Assembly: GCA_903813345.2 (NCBI GenBank)
Contig: CAIIXF020000001.1
Coordinates: 23,083,915-23,147,914 of the forward strand
DNA length: 64,000 nt
Direction: 5' to 3'
Source: Owenia fusiformis
Taxonomy: Eukaryota > Annelida > Polychaeta > Sabellida > Oweniidae
Under the pieces are notes generated by a model that was not told where the DNA came from, did no database searches, and worked only from the letters and a program-made list of their open reading frames with translations. Shown here piece by piece: positions 53,191-63,265 of the stretch (positions are counted from its first letter, which is position 1; the number at the start of each line of letters is the position of its first letter). The position numbers and the translations under genes are program-made.

Positions 53191-53413
53191 GGGGTGGGGT
53201 CAAAATATCGATGTCCATCAAAAAAACGTAATTAATTTATTTAGGTGTAACCCCCCCCCTCCCCCTTGTAACAAAACCAAAAATCTTGAAAATTGAAATT
53301 CCTAGGAAAACGAAAATCGATGTCCGTCAACTAATTAAATCAGTGTTTGACCCCCTTCCCCTTATGAAATTATTTACGTTTTTCGATTGACATCGATATT
53401 TTGACCCAACCCC
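53191..53413. mobile_element. Harbinger-like MITE (TAA target site)
   Basis: GGGGTGGGGTCAAAATATCG at one end is inverted at the other (CGATATTTTGACCCAACCCC), flanked by TAA on both sides. Related to 27706-28149. Confidence 0.78.
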
Positions 53414-53629
53414 TAACAGATATTTTAGTTATTTTAAAACTATTCCATGTCAGTATCGCTATCCTCGGATAAAGGCAAGTCTTTGGCATCATGGAGAGAG
53501 TCACCTAGGAAATCTTTTGAAAATTGATAGCCTTCATGTCTGGCAACTCCCAAATAGGTGGCATTGTATCCAAAATGGTGGCAGAAATGTTTTAGAAAAA
53601 ATACCAAAGAAGTTCAAAAAACTATATGA

Positions 53630-53696
53630 GCTATGTTCTCCACCACTTTTTTTGCAACTGAACACAGCTAAAAATAAAAGTGGTGGAGAACATAGC
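53630..53696. repeat. 21-bp perfect inverted repeat
   Basis: GCTATGTTCTCCACCACTTT plus T at 53630-53650 is exactly inverted at 53676-53696, with a 25-bp spacer. Strong hairpin potential. No element ends are seen around it. Confidence 0.9.
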
Positions 53697-55284
53697 GCAC
53701 AGTGAATTTGTCCATTCAATGAACCATGGTTCTATTCAATTGAGAATGGTAAATAATGGGGGTCTGGATTATAATCCCTTTTTATGCCACATATCATGCA
53801 TCATCACACATAAATCTGCTGGATACTCTTCAGTAGGGATTAAATTATGCATAACTCACTTAAATAATACTTGAAAATTGTTTTTAAGGCTTTATTTACT
53901 ACATTTTCTAAAGAACACTAAATTTCACAAATAATCTGCCATGATGGGAGTGGTTACAGAAATGGCCCAGAAATCATATTTTTTTACAAAAATATTCACT
54001 ATATTTTTCAAGAAAATAAAAATACAAATATCAGTCAAGAATATTCTGAACTTTGTTTTTCAAAAATCTATAATTGCGTTTTCATGAAATTTTTTAAGTC
54101 CTTAAAGGGATCCCAATAAGACTGTACCTTTGTATACATCAGGTTATTTACAATATTACAATATAAGATTAATCAAGTCATCATATAAATAAACTCATTT
54201 AAATTATATGTCCAATTGTTATGTTATGTTTTTACCATACATTTACTTATAGGCCACTCGGGGTAGGCCACATATGATATGATATTACAGCTTTAGTATA
54301 TAATTACAGGCAATAGTTGGGGGTAGGGTGAGGATACATAATTGTACTTTAATATCACCTGTGTTATCAGCAGTGCACTTATATCAGCAGAGCATTTATT
54401 TCAGCAGTGCACTTATATCAGCAGTGCACTATATATAAAATGGGATTGCTGAGATCATCTTACTCAAGTCAACCTAGTTTCTAACTCCACAGAGTAGAAA
54501 ATCTCAACGAATATTCATGAATTTCTAGGTCACGATGTACCATTTACTCCACCCTTGATTAAATTGGCAGATATTAAAGGACAGACATTAGAGATATATC
54601 AGAATCTCTAACAATTTAAGTATTTGTGTCACCATTTAGGAGTCTCAAAATTATACTATTGTTTTACTTGTCTCTACGGTTTGTGCCTAAGTGAGACGGA
54701 GGGCTTCATTATCACAAGTTTTTCTTACAATACATGTAATTATTATTTGTGTGGTGTCAGAGAACTAGTTTCAATTTGATGATTACTCGATAAAGTGACA
54801 TTATTATGACGTCATCTTTCAAGTCATTCTAAAAATGCTTGCAACTTATTTTTTCAAGAGACTGATCATTTGCATCTGCTAATGTCACATGTTGAATGAG
54901 GCAATTAATCTATTGGAAAAAGGAGCACATGATTACAAGTTGATTTGATATTTATGAGTAGATAATCCATATGTATTCAAAAGTGATTCTCAAATCTGTC
55001 TGTCAGATAATGAGTCCTGTAAGCAGGCTAGGATACACATGTTGTTCTATATGCATTCTATTTCTAAGCCAATTTTTGAGGATATTAAAAATGGAGGACA
55101 ATTCAATTCCGAGTTTTTTGTAACATCGAAAGATTAGAGCTGAGCTACCCATTTTGCTATGTATTTTCAATGGACACAAATTTCTCTATTCGTATTTTTA
55201 AAAATCTCGAGTTAAAATTGTAATATAACTAGACTGGGGAAATTGAACAAGTTCAATTTTAGACTCCATATGACAGATTTGTTT

Positions 55285-55660
55285 TAAGTGATAGATAAGA
55301 TAGATAGATATAGATTAGATTACATTAGATTAGATAAATAGGTAGGGAACATCAATTATCAAATTGATAAATAGATAAATAGATACATTTTTAATATTTT
55401 TTCAGTACTCTTGACTTTCTATGAGGATACCAGATCAATTTTTCTCGGATTTTCAAAACGCATTAACTTTCGGACAGGAAGTTGTATCGCAGTTTGGTTT
55501 GCAGATTCTGATTCCTGAGAAAATTCTACCCTTATTTTATAACTCACATTAGATAGGATAGGACAAGATGGAATAGGATAAGAAGTATAGGATATAGGAA
55601 GGAACGATAGGATAGAACAGGACAGAAGGATAAAGGATAGAATAGGAAGAAAGGATGAGA
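55285..55660. repeat. GATA- and GGATA-rich simple repeats
   Basis: Imperfect GATAGATA/TTAGAT runs (55285-55400) and AGGATAGGATAGAA-type runs (55555-55660) separated by unique sequence. Low complexity only. Confidence 0.7.
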
Positions 55661-56535
55661 ATAGTTTGCACAAAGCTATCACCTGAGAGATAGCTTTGGA
55701 AATCTTGATATTCCAAGTAACTTTATTTTGTAAAAATGTAGAAAACTTGGAAACACCCTACTTCAATCAATGCATAACATTCTTAAGTATCGTTTTTCTA
55801 ACCATATTGGGCTATCCGGAGTGGAAGAAGAAATATATTGATGAAAATCTGATCGGAGTTGATCATTTTCAAGATGGCTTTTCAGGAAGTTGAGTGATGC
55901 GCATGCACCTCCATGCCATGGGATTCCCGCTTGCCGGTGAGACTTCCTACAGAAATCATGGAAATAATTTTTTCGTCAATTATACTGTCTCGTGACTCCA
56001 GATCGCGAAAAGAGGTCAAAATAAGAAGTTCACAAAATTTAAGGTTCGAGTTATGAAGGAGTGGTATCCATATGGTAAACTTTTTGAACACACGTTTCTC
56101 TTAAACCAGTCATCAAAACATTCTGAAAATTTTACACATCGTCAATTTAATTGTGATCTTTTGGATCAGGGGTGGATCTGGGAACCAACAAGGGGGGGGT
56201 CAAATTTCAGGTCAGAGAAAAAAAACTACCGCGCTTGTGCAGAAATAAAAACCCAAAAGTGGGCCCAAATTTGTTCAAGAGTCCGATGCTCTACCATAAG
56301 ACATAAGGGCCAGCCACTACAGCTGAGGCTGTAGTAGCAACTTGTTATCAAGGGTTATTACATTGTTATAGCAAAGAGAAAATCCTGAAATGACATGTAT
56401 GATTATAAACTTCAGTGTAGTGTCATAAAATACATATATATAACAATTTCCATCAATTAATTGAGATTATATGATGAGTGTTCCTCAACACGCATGCCGT
56501 GTGCGTGGCAAACTCAAGGACACTTCCACACTGAA

Positions 56536-56605
56536 CCAATCAGCATCTGGTGATGTGTTCAAAGGTATCCTTTAAATATCTCAACATTTCATACAAAACT
56601 CAGTT
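56536..56605 (+). promoter_or_regulatory. Candidate core promoter of the secreted Cys-rich gene
   Basis: CCAAT at 56536-56540, a TATA-like TTTAAATA at 56571-56578, and an initiator TCAGTT at 56600-56605 whose A lies 31 nt after the TATA start. The spacing is that of a classic TATA-Inr promoter. It would give a 34-nt non-coding exon ending at a GTAAG donor (56636). The link to the coding exons at 58907 is inferred. Confidence 0.45.
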
Positions 56606-56635
56606 GCACTCTCGGAGAGCTTGAAAAAAGACAAG
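56602..56635 (+). other. Candidate non-coding first exon
   Basis: From the initiator A to AAAGACAAG, followed by GTAAGAAATC. Would splice to the acceptor before 58878. No ATG within it. Confidence 0.4.
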
Positions 56636-58877
56636 GTAAGAAATCATTCTATATTTTCTATTGGCATACATGCATAATAATAAATCACAAATTCACTTAT
56701 ATTTCTTTATTTGTTTGTCATTTCATAAGGAATATATTTGATGAATAAGGCTGATTCAAATTACTTTTCCTGAAAACCAGTGCTCATAGTTTATCCCCTA
56801 TAACAGAAATTATTGCTTATGATAATCAACTCGGTCAATTCTGACCCTAGTCAACTTCGACCTATGTATATTTTGAGTTGACCAAGATTGCACTATTTTC
56901 ACATGTGATTCTGTGATTCTAGCATGTGATTAATTTAAAACATCAATCACATTTTTTCGAACATTTTACCATTTTGACTATTTTACCAACTTTTGGAATG
57001 CAAATTGAAAGAAGTATAGTTTGGATTTTTTTTGATTTTTTGTGTTTGTGTTTTCAATTTTCGAAATTGTTTTTTTGCAGTTTGATAGATGTGCAATTGC
57101 TAAATACAGAATATCACATCATTTTGAGTGATATCATTTTTATCGCCGAGTTGATAGCAAATATAAACACGAGTGAGCGAAGTGAATGAGTGTTGATATT
57201 GGATATCTATGAGGTGATAAAATTATATCACGAGAAATTATGTGATATTGGGTTTATCCCATGATTACAATCACCTTGTGATGTTCTGATCCAATTTCCA
57301 GGACATTGGCAGACAATATAAACTAGAAATTAGAATATCAATTGAATATTTGAAACACTTTATTTTAAAGGCCCCATGTAAAGTTTAAACCACTTTGGCT
57401 TATATTGTAGTCTTACCCAATGTTATCAAAGTGTGATATGTGAAACTTTTTTTTTTAATTTCAAAAAGTGGTTTTTGATAGACTTTTTGTTCCAAAATTT
57501 GTGAATTTATTTAAAACCAACTTTACGAGGTCACTCATATCTTCTAATTAGCCACAATTCATACCAATTCATAGCATTCATCCTCCCATGTTTTTTGCCG
57601 AAAAAAATTAAGAAAATCGGTTGATAAACAAGCGAGAAATGAACTTATCAGTGCATGAAAATGGTTCTGAGAAAAATGTATTTCAAAATTTTAGTTCTCA
57701 TAGAAACCAATGGTACAATGATATCTAAAACATGATTTATTCTTCCTTTTAACCTGGTTAGACAATCAACATTGGTTTTTTATGAAAGTCTAGCATATTT
57801 AGAAAAGATTGACATTGAAAAAAAAAATTCAATTTTTTTCAAAAAGTTTTTGTTACCTTAGTGACATCACTAATGTTTCAAAATATTTTTGATAAGCTAA
57901 AACATTGAAGTGGCCCATTAAATATGACATTTTATTATTGAAATAGTGTGTCTTTTGTTCAATCTTTGCATTGGTGTTAAAAAAATAATCTTTTTTGAAA
58001 TGCATTAAGAAATGTTTGATGATTAAGAAATTTCAACTTTTTTTGAAAAATGGCGGGAAATTTGAATATTTGAGAAATGAAATGCTCACAACTTTTTTTT
58101 CAAAAATTTTTTTTTGTTCAAAAATCTCTAAAATCACTTTTTAAGTTCTGACAAATAGTAAATGAATGATAAAAAAATATTTTCAAACTTTAGACGGGGA
58201 CTTTAACAATTAAAAGTAAATAACATGATATTGTTCGTCATAAATACCATTTTTTAATCGTTAGTTAGCAGCCTTCTTATCAAATTATATACACAATTGT
58301 AATTCAATACACCAATGAAACTTAAAGGGAATAAATTAATGGACCAATTTTCTCAAAAGAGAATAAATTATCTGACCTAATTTCCAACAATATTGTGGCG
58401 CGAAATGCAGATGTGATATCACACGGATATGCGTGAGATAAACGATATCACACGCATATGAGTTTGATAAACGATTTTCTGGAAAATATCACACGGTTTT
58501 CAATAATATCAGAAATATCAATAGCTGTTATTGTACAGATAACACATTAATCGTGGGATAATTTAAAATATCAAACACTGATATTGATTTTTAAACAAAT
58601 ATTACTATAATTGAATAAAAACTTTGAATGTTTAAATTGAAAAGTGTAATATCAAACAAGAAATACAATATACAAATTATCAAACATAGAATTGAAAAAA
58701 TCAAAATTGTAAAAGAATTTGAATTGATAAGTGGAAATTCAAATAGCAAAATTGAAATACCGAACATAAAATTGAAGAAATTGAATAAAGACGCTAAAAA
58801 GCCACAAAATACATCAGAAACAAAAAGAACATTTGATTTATTCAGACTAAAACTGTAATCCAGTTTTATCATTTCAG
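56636..58877 (+). other. Probable first intron of the secreted Cys-rich gene
   Basis: Contains a TTAA-type element (57369-58202) and a TGATATC/ATATCAC-rich stretch (57190-57260 and 58400-58585) whose two parts are partly inverted copies and may bound another element. No coding seen. Confidence 0.5.
57369..58202. mobile_element. TTAA-type element, 834 bp
   Basis: Tips AGGCCCCATGTAAAGTTT and the inverse of AGTCCCCGTCTAAAGTTT, flanked by TTAA on both sides (57365-57368 and 58203-58206). No transposase. The tip style (TTAA then AG) is shared with the 572-bp family. Confidence 0.75.
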
Positions 58878-58906
58878 TATCCTTAGAAGCAGTACAGTAT
58901 ATAGAG

Positions 58907-58966
58907 ATGAATATACAAGTATATCTACTCCTGGTGTTCATTGCTCTAACGGCAACTTTAGTGTTG
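58907..58966 (+). CDS. Cys-rich gene exon 1: signal peptide
   Basis: The exon begins at 58878 after CATTTCAG. The ATG at 58907 opens 20 codons of nearly all hydrophobic residues and the exon ends in phase 0 before GTAAGA. A signal peptide confined to its own exon is typical of small secreted proteins. Confidence 0.75.
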
Positions 58967-61467
58967 GTAAGATATTTCAATTGATGGCATAATCTTACAA
59001 AATATCTAAGCATAATGCAAGAAAACTCATCCGAAGACATCTCATCCCAAGACAACTCATCCCAAGACAACTCATCCGAAGACATCTCATCCCAAGACAA
59101 CTCATCCCAAGACAACTCATTCCAAGACATCTCATCCCACGACAACTCATCCCAAGACAACTCCTTCTCAGACATCTCATCCCAAAACAACTCATCCCAA
59201 GACATCTCACCCAAAGACAACTGATCCCATGACATGTCATCCCAAGACAACTCATCTGGAGACATCTCATCCCAAGACAACTCATCTGGAGACATCTCAT
59301 CCCAAGGTAACTCATCCGAAGACAACTTATCCCCAAGACAACTCATCCCAAGACATCTCATCCCAAGACAACTCATTCATTCCAAGACATCTCATCCCAC
59401 GACAACTTATCCCAAGACAACTCCTTCCAAGAAATCTCATACCAAAACAACTCATCCCAAGACATCTCACCCCAAGACAACTCATCTCATGACATCTCAT
59501 CCCAAGACAACTCATCTGGAGACATCTCATCCCAAGACAACTCGTTCCAAGACATCTCATCCCGGGATATCTCATCTATTCCCAAGACATCTCATCCCAA
59601 AACAACTCATCCCAAGACATCTCACCCCAAGACAACTCACCCCATGACATCTCATCCCAAGACATCTCATCTCAAGACAACTCATCTGGAGACATCTCAT
59701 CCCAAGGCAACTCATCCGAAGACATTTCATCCAAAGACATCTCATCCTAAGACAACTCATCCCATGACATCTCATCCCAAGACAACTCATCTGGAGACAT
59801 CTCATCCCAAGGCAACTCATCCGAAGACATTTCATCCAAAGACATCTCATCCTAAGACAACTCATCCCAAGACATATCATCCTAAGACAACTCATCCGAA
59901 GACATCTCATCCCAAGACAACTCATACCAAGACAACTCATCTCATCCCGAGACATCTCATCCCAAGACAACTCATCTCATCCCAAGACAACTTATCCCAA
60001 AACAACTCATCCCAAGACATCTCATCCAAAGACAACTCATCCCAAGACATCTCATCTCAAGACAACTCATCCGAAGATAATTCATCCCAAGACAACTCAT
60101 CCAAAGACATCTCATCCCAAGACAACTCATCCCAAGACATCTCATTCCAAGACAACTCATCTCATCCCAAGACAACTCATCCCAAGAGATGAAGTGAGAC
60201 TAACTTTATCAATAATATTAGTTGTTAAAAATACAGGGTGATCTGAAAAACAGAAATCACATATCTTACTCATTGATAAATGTCACTTTTATATCAGCCT
60301 CTCAATTAATATGCTAAATTGAATTTTTCTATTTGGTCAAGTTTGTTGTGAACATGAACATTAACTCTGGGGATAATAATATGACTAACGCCAAAGAAAG
60401 AAATGAAAGAAACATTTATTTGTCTAATGATCAAGTAATATTTTCTAATTCTTTTCAAACAGTCTGACAGTAGCGGAAGCAGTAGCAGGAGTAAAAAAAT
60501 TCGTGAGAATAGGAAATGTGGGGAAATAAAGTATGACTTCTTCAAACCAAAGAAAGGGGAATGTGAGGAAGGAACAGAATGCAAGTGTGATGAGCAAAAA
60601 TCCAAAAAGATCAAGTGTTACTGCAGAGCAGTGCCTGAAACAACAACCTCTGATGCAGCAACAACAACCTCTGATCTAGCAATAACAACCTCTGAAACTG
60701 ATCTAGCAATAACAACCTCTGAAACTGATCTACAGGTAGCAATAACAACCTCTGAAACTGATCTAGCAATAACAACCTCTGATCTAGCAATAACAACCTC
60801 TGATCCAGCAACAACAACCTCTGATCCAGCAACAACAACCTCTGATCCAGCAACAACAACCTCTGATCCAGCAACAACAACCTCTGATCTAGCAACAACA
60901 ACCTCTGATCCAGCAACATCGACTTCTGATCCAGCAACAACAGTACCTGATTGTGATTCTGGGGTAACTTGATATATATTTTGCATATACTTATGACATG
61001 GACAGAATAGCAAGAAAATATTTTTAGTATATTCTGTTTATTGATTATTACAGACCAGTAAAATGCTAAATGAATGTAAACATTAAAAACCATGAATCAA
61101 AAACACGGTGTAGCTGCTTGGTATTGCATTTACTATCTTGTTACATTTTGCATAATGATAATAACAGCCCATGCATCTTTTAGTCCACATTCTTATCCCT
61201 GGGATTCATTGTATGCTCTGCGACAGAGACACAAAAGAAACATTTAGTTATTGAATTCTTAACTTATATTTTCTAATTGTTTTCAAACAGTCTGACAGCA
61301 GCAGTAGCAGTAGCAGAAGTAAAGAGATTCGTGAAAATAAGAAATGTGGGGAAATAAAGAATGACTGCTTTAAACGGAAGGGGAATTGTGAGGAAGGAAC
61401 GGGATGCCAGTGTGATGAACCAAAAAGCAACAAAATCAAGTGCTACTGTAGAGCAACAATACCGTAG
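58907..61467 (+). CDS. Secreted two-module Cys-rich protein with mucin-like spacer
   Basis: Not recognised as a named family. Exons 58907-58966, 60463-60963 and 61291-61467, all in phase 0, give 245 residues plus TAG. Residues 1-20 form a hydrophobic signal peptide (MNIQVYLLLVFIALTATLVL). Next are a Ser-rich start (SDSSGSSSRSKK), Cys module 1 with six Cys ending in a CKC...CYC pattern, a spacer of about a dozen 7-residue ATTTSDP/AITTSDL units suited to O-glycosylation, a lone Cys (PDCDSG), then module 2 with seven Cys (CGEIKNDCFKRKGNCEEG, CQC, CYCRA). The modules are clear duplicates. A defensin-, toxin- or matrix-like role is possible, but no motif decides it. If GT at 60964 is not used, module 1 alone would end at TGA 60970-60972. 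Confidence 0.78.
58967..60462 (+). other. Intron holding the second 15-bp array
   Basis: The array spans 59025-60185. The acceptor-proximal part (60400-60462) resembles the matching part of the next intron, consistent with duplication of exon plus flank. Confidence 0.65.
59025..60185. repeat. 15-bp minisatellite (CTCATCCCAAGACAA type)
   Basis: About 77 units of CTCATCCCAAGACAA alternating with CTCATCCCAAGACAT and TCATCTGGAGACAT variants. Blocks such as 59640-59760 and 59760-59860 are near-copies. All six frames give long artefactual ORFs (SSQDN or MSCLG pentads). Confidence 0.94.
60463..60963 (+). CDS. Cys-rich gene exon 2: module 1 plus Thr-rich spacer
   Basis: Acceptor CTTTTCAAACAG; 501 nt, phase 0 to phase 0; donor GTAACT. 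Compared with module 2, a TTC (Phe) replaces the TGC (Cys) of the second Cys. The spacer DNA is a 21-bp coding minisatellite (GCAACAACAACCTCTGATCC) that remains in frame. Confidence 0.78.
60964..61290 (+). other. Last intron of the Cys-rich gene
   Basis: 327 bp, AT-rich. Its 3' end (TTTTCTAATTGTTTTCAAAC then AG) duplicates the 3' end of the previous intron almost exactly. Confidence 0.65.
61291..61467 (+). CDS. Cys-rich gene exon 3: module 2 and stop
   Basis: Acceptor TTTTCAAACAG, phase 0; ends CYCRATIP and TAG. Starts SDSSSSSSRSKEIRENKKCG, clearly a copy of module 1. Confidence 0.78.
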   Translation, partial: SDSSSSSSRSKEIRENKKCGEIKNDCFKRKGNCEEGTGCQCDEPKSNKIKCYCRATIP

Positions 61468-61524
61468 GGAAAATTTGCAGTAGAACTGTACACTTAACAC
61501 TTTGCACTTATCTGCTACATTATC

Positions 61525-63157
61525 CATACCTGCCAACCTAAAACCAAAATTTTGCGGTAGATTTTTTTAAAACTGCTGTATTTTTGCGGTAGATTTTTTC
61601 AAAATACGGTAGTTTTTGCGGTATTTTTCAACAAAATTGCGGTAGTTTTTGCGGTAGATTTTAGAAAAAAACGGTAGTTTTTTGCGGTAGATTTTAAAAA
61701 AAACGTTAGTTTTTGCGGTAGATTTAAAAAATACGGTAGTTTTTGCGGTAGATTTTAAAAAAATACTGTAGTTTCAGAGGTTTGGGGTAGATTTTTGAAA
61801 AAAGTGTAATTTTGCGGTAGAAATTTGAAAAAAGCGGTAGTTTTGCGGAAGATTTAGAAAAAATGCGGTAGTTTTACGGTAGATTTTTAAAAATGCGGTA
61901 GTTTTTACGGTAGTTTTTGAAAAACCGGTAGTTTTGCGAAAGATTCTGAAAAAATGCGATAGTTTTACGGTAGATTTTGAAAAAATGCGGTAGTTTTTAC
62001 GGAAGTTTTTTGAAAAACCGGTAGTTTTGCTGAAAATTTTGAAAAAATGCGGTAGTTTTACGGTAGATTTTGAAAATTGCGGTAGTTTTTACGGTAATTT
62101 TTTGAAATACCGGTACTTTTGCGGAAGATTTTGAAAAAATGCGGTAGTTTTACGGTAGATTTTGAAAACTGCAGTAGTTTTTACGGTAATTTTTTGAAAA
62201 ACTGGTACTTTTGCGGAAGATTTGCCAAAATGCGGTATTCTTCGGTAGATTTTGAAAAATGCGGTAGTTAAACCTTTATACAATGCGGTTTTCTATATTA
62301 ATACAATGTTTACGTGGTCATATTGTTGTTGTTATTGTGAATACATATTTTACTGCAAGAGTGATTTTGATAATTACAGTTTGTAAAGCAGAACTACCAC
62401 CTGAGAATTATACGAAACTAATATTTTCAAGAAAAAATAGATATACTATTTTCAAGAATAAATAGAGACTAAACACTTTTTATTCTTCATTTACCATGCC
62501 TACAATGGACTGACAGCAACTTTGGATTTTAATGTTTCAGCAAAATGTACATATACAACTTTTTTACAATAAATCTAGATTGATTCAAAATACGAACACA
62601 ATATTCATATCTCCACTTTTATTCACCTTCTAACCAGTTTTTTTTAGATATCAGGATGTTTGGAAATACCATGAATGAAACATTTACTGAAATACAAAAT
62701 ATGGATTTTACACGTTTTTACTCACCATCTTAGATGATCTATCATTTTAACGAATTGAAATGACAGACATAATGTTCATATAACATAGGGAAGCCGTCCC
62801 AATAACAACAACGGGAAATTTTACGGTAGTTTGAACAAAAATACTGTTGATTTTAGCAGAAATACGGTAGATTTTCGAAAATTTACGGTAGATTTTCAAA
62901 AATTTACGGTAGATTTTCAAAAATTTACGGTAGATTTTCAAAAATTTACGGTAGATTTTACGGCCGTTCTCATGGAATAAACGAGTTTTTTACAAAGAAA
63001 ATTTACGGTAGATTACGAAAAAAATACGGTAGATTTTTTTACGGGCGTTTTTACGGGAAAAAATGGTATTTTTTTTACGGTAGTTTGTCATTTTTTTACG
63101 GAAAAACGAAAAATTTACGGTAGATTCCCGTAAAAATACGGTAGGTTGGCAGGTATG
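61525..63157. mobile_element. 1.6-kb TIR element made of GCGGTAG repeats
   Basis: Perfect 16-bp terminal inverted repeats CATACCTGCCAACCTA, flanked by a 5-bp TTATC duplication (61520-61524 and 63158-63162). The interior is mostly diverged TTTGCGGTAGATTTTGAAAA and TTTACGGTAGATTTT units around a unique middle (62280-62740). No transposase. The tips resemble those of 23193-23681 (CTGYCAAC core), so the two may belong to related families. Confidence 0.9.
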
Positions 63158-63189
63158 TTATCCCAAAAATTATAGGAAAAAGAGAATAG

Positions 63190-63195
63190 AATAAA
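63190..63195 (+). terminator. Candidate polyadenylation signal of the Cys-rich gene
   Basis: AATAAA in GAATAGAATAAAATC, just beyond the TIR element. Without the element it would lie about 90 nt after the stop codon. AATAAA hexamers inside the element (62455 and 62567 regions) are alternatives. Confidence 0.4.
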
Positions 63196-63265
63196 ATCAC
63201 CTATAAATAACCTGTTATGTTTATGCTTTTTTAGTATTTTTAAATAATTGGGGTGAAATAATAAT

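Larger units (their letters stand above)
51994..56500. other. Non-coding DNA upstream of the recovered GPLD1 exons
   Basis: May be a GPLD1 intron. Contains a fragment like the intron-8 element (52440-52560, TTTGCGATAACCTAAGTGGC), a Harbinger-like MITE, a hairpin at 53630, a short 22-bp-type repeat (54360-54430, ATCAGCAGTGCACTTAT) and GATA/GGATA-rich simple sequence (55285-55400 and 55555-55660). No exon recognised. Confidence 0.5.

Noticed and set aside
55419-55682. 87-codon minus-strand ORF (Ser/Leu/Pro-rich)
   Set aside because: Lies over GGATA-type simple sequence; low-complexity translation.
59015-60192. Overlapping long ORFs on both strands (SSQDN and MSCLG pentapeptide repeats)
   Set aside because: Artefacts of a 15-bp tandem repeat: all frames are open on both strands, and the same array is clearly intronic at 24.8 kb.
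60618-61093. Minus-strand ORFs opposite the Thr-rich spacer (LLLLDQR, EVVVAGS repeats)
   Set aside because: Antisense shadows of the 21-bp coding repeat; they cross the plus-strand intron.
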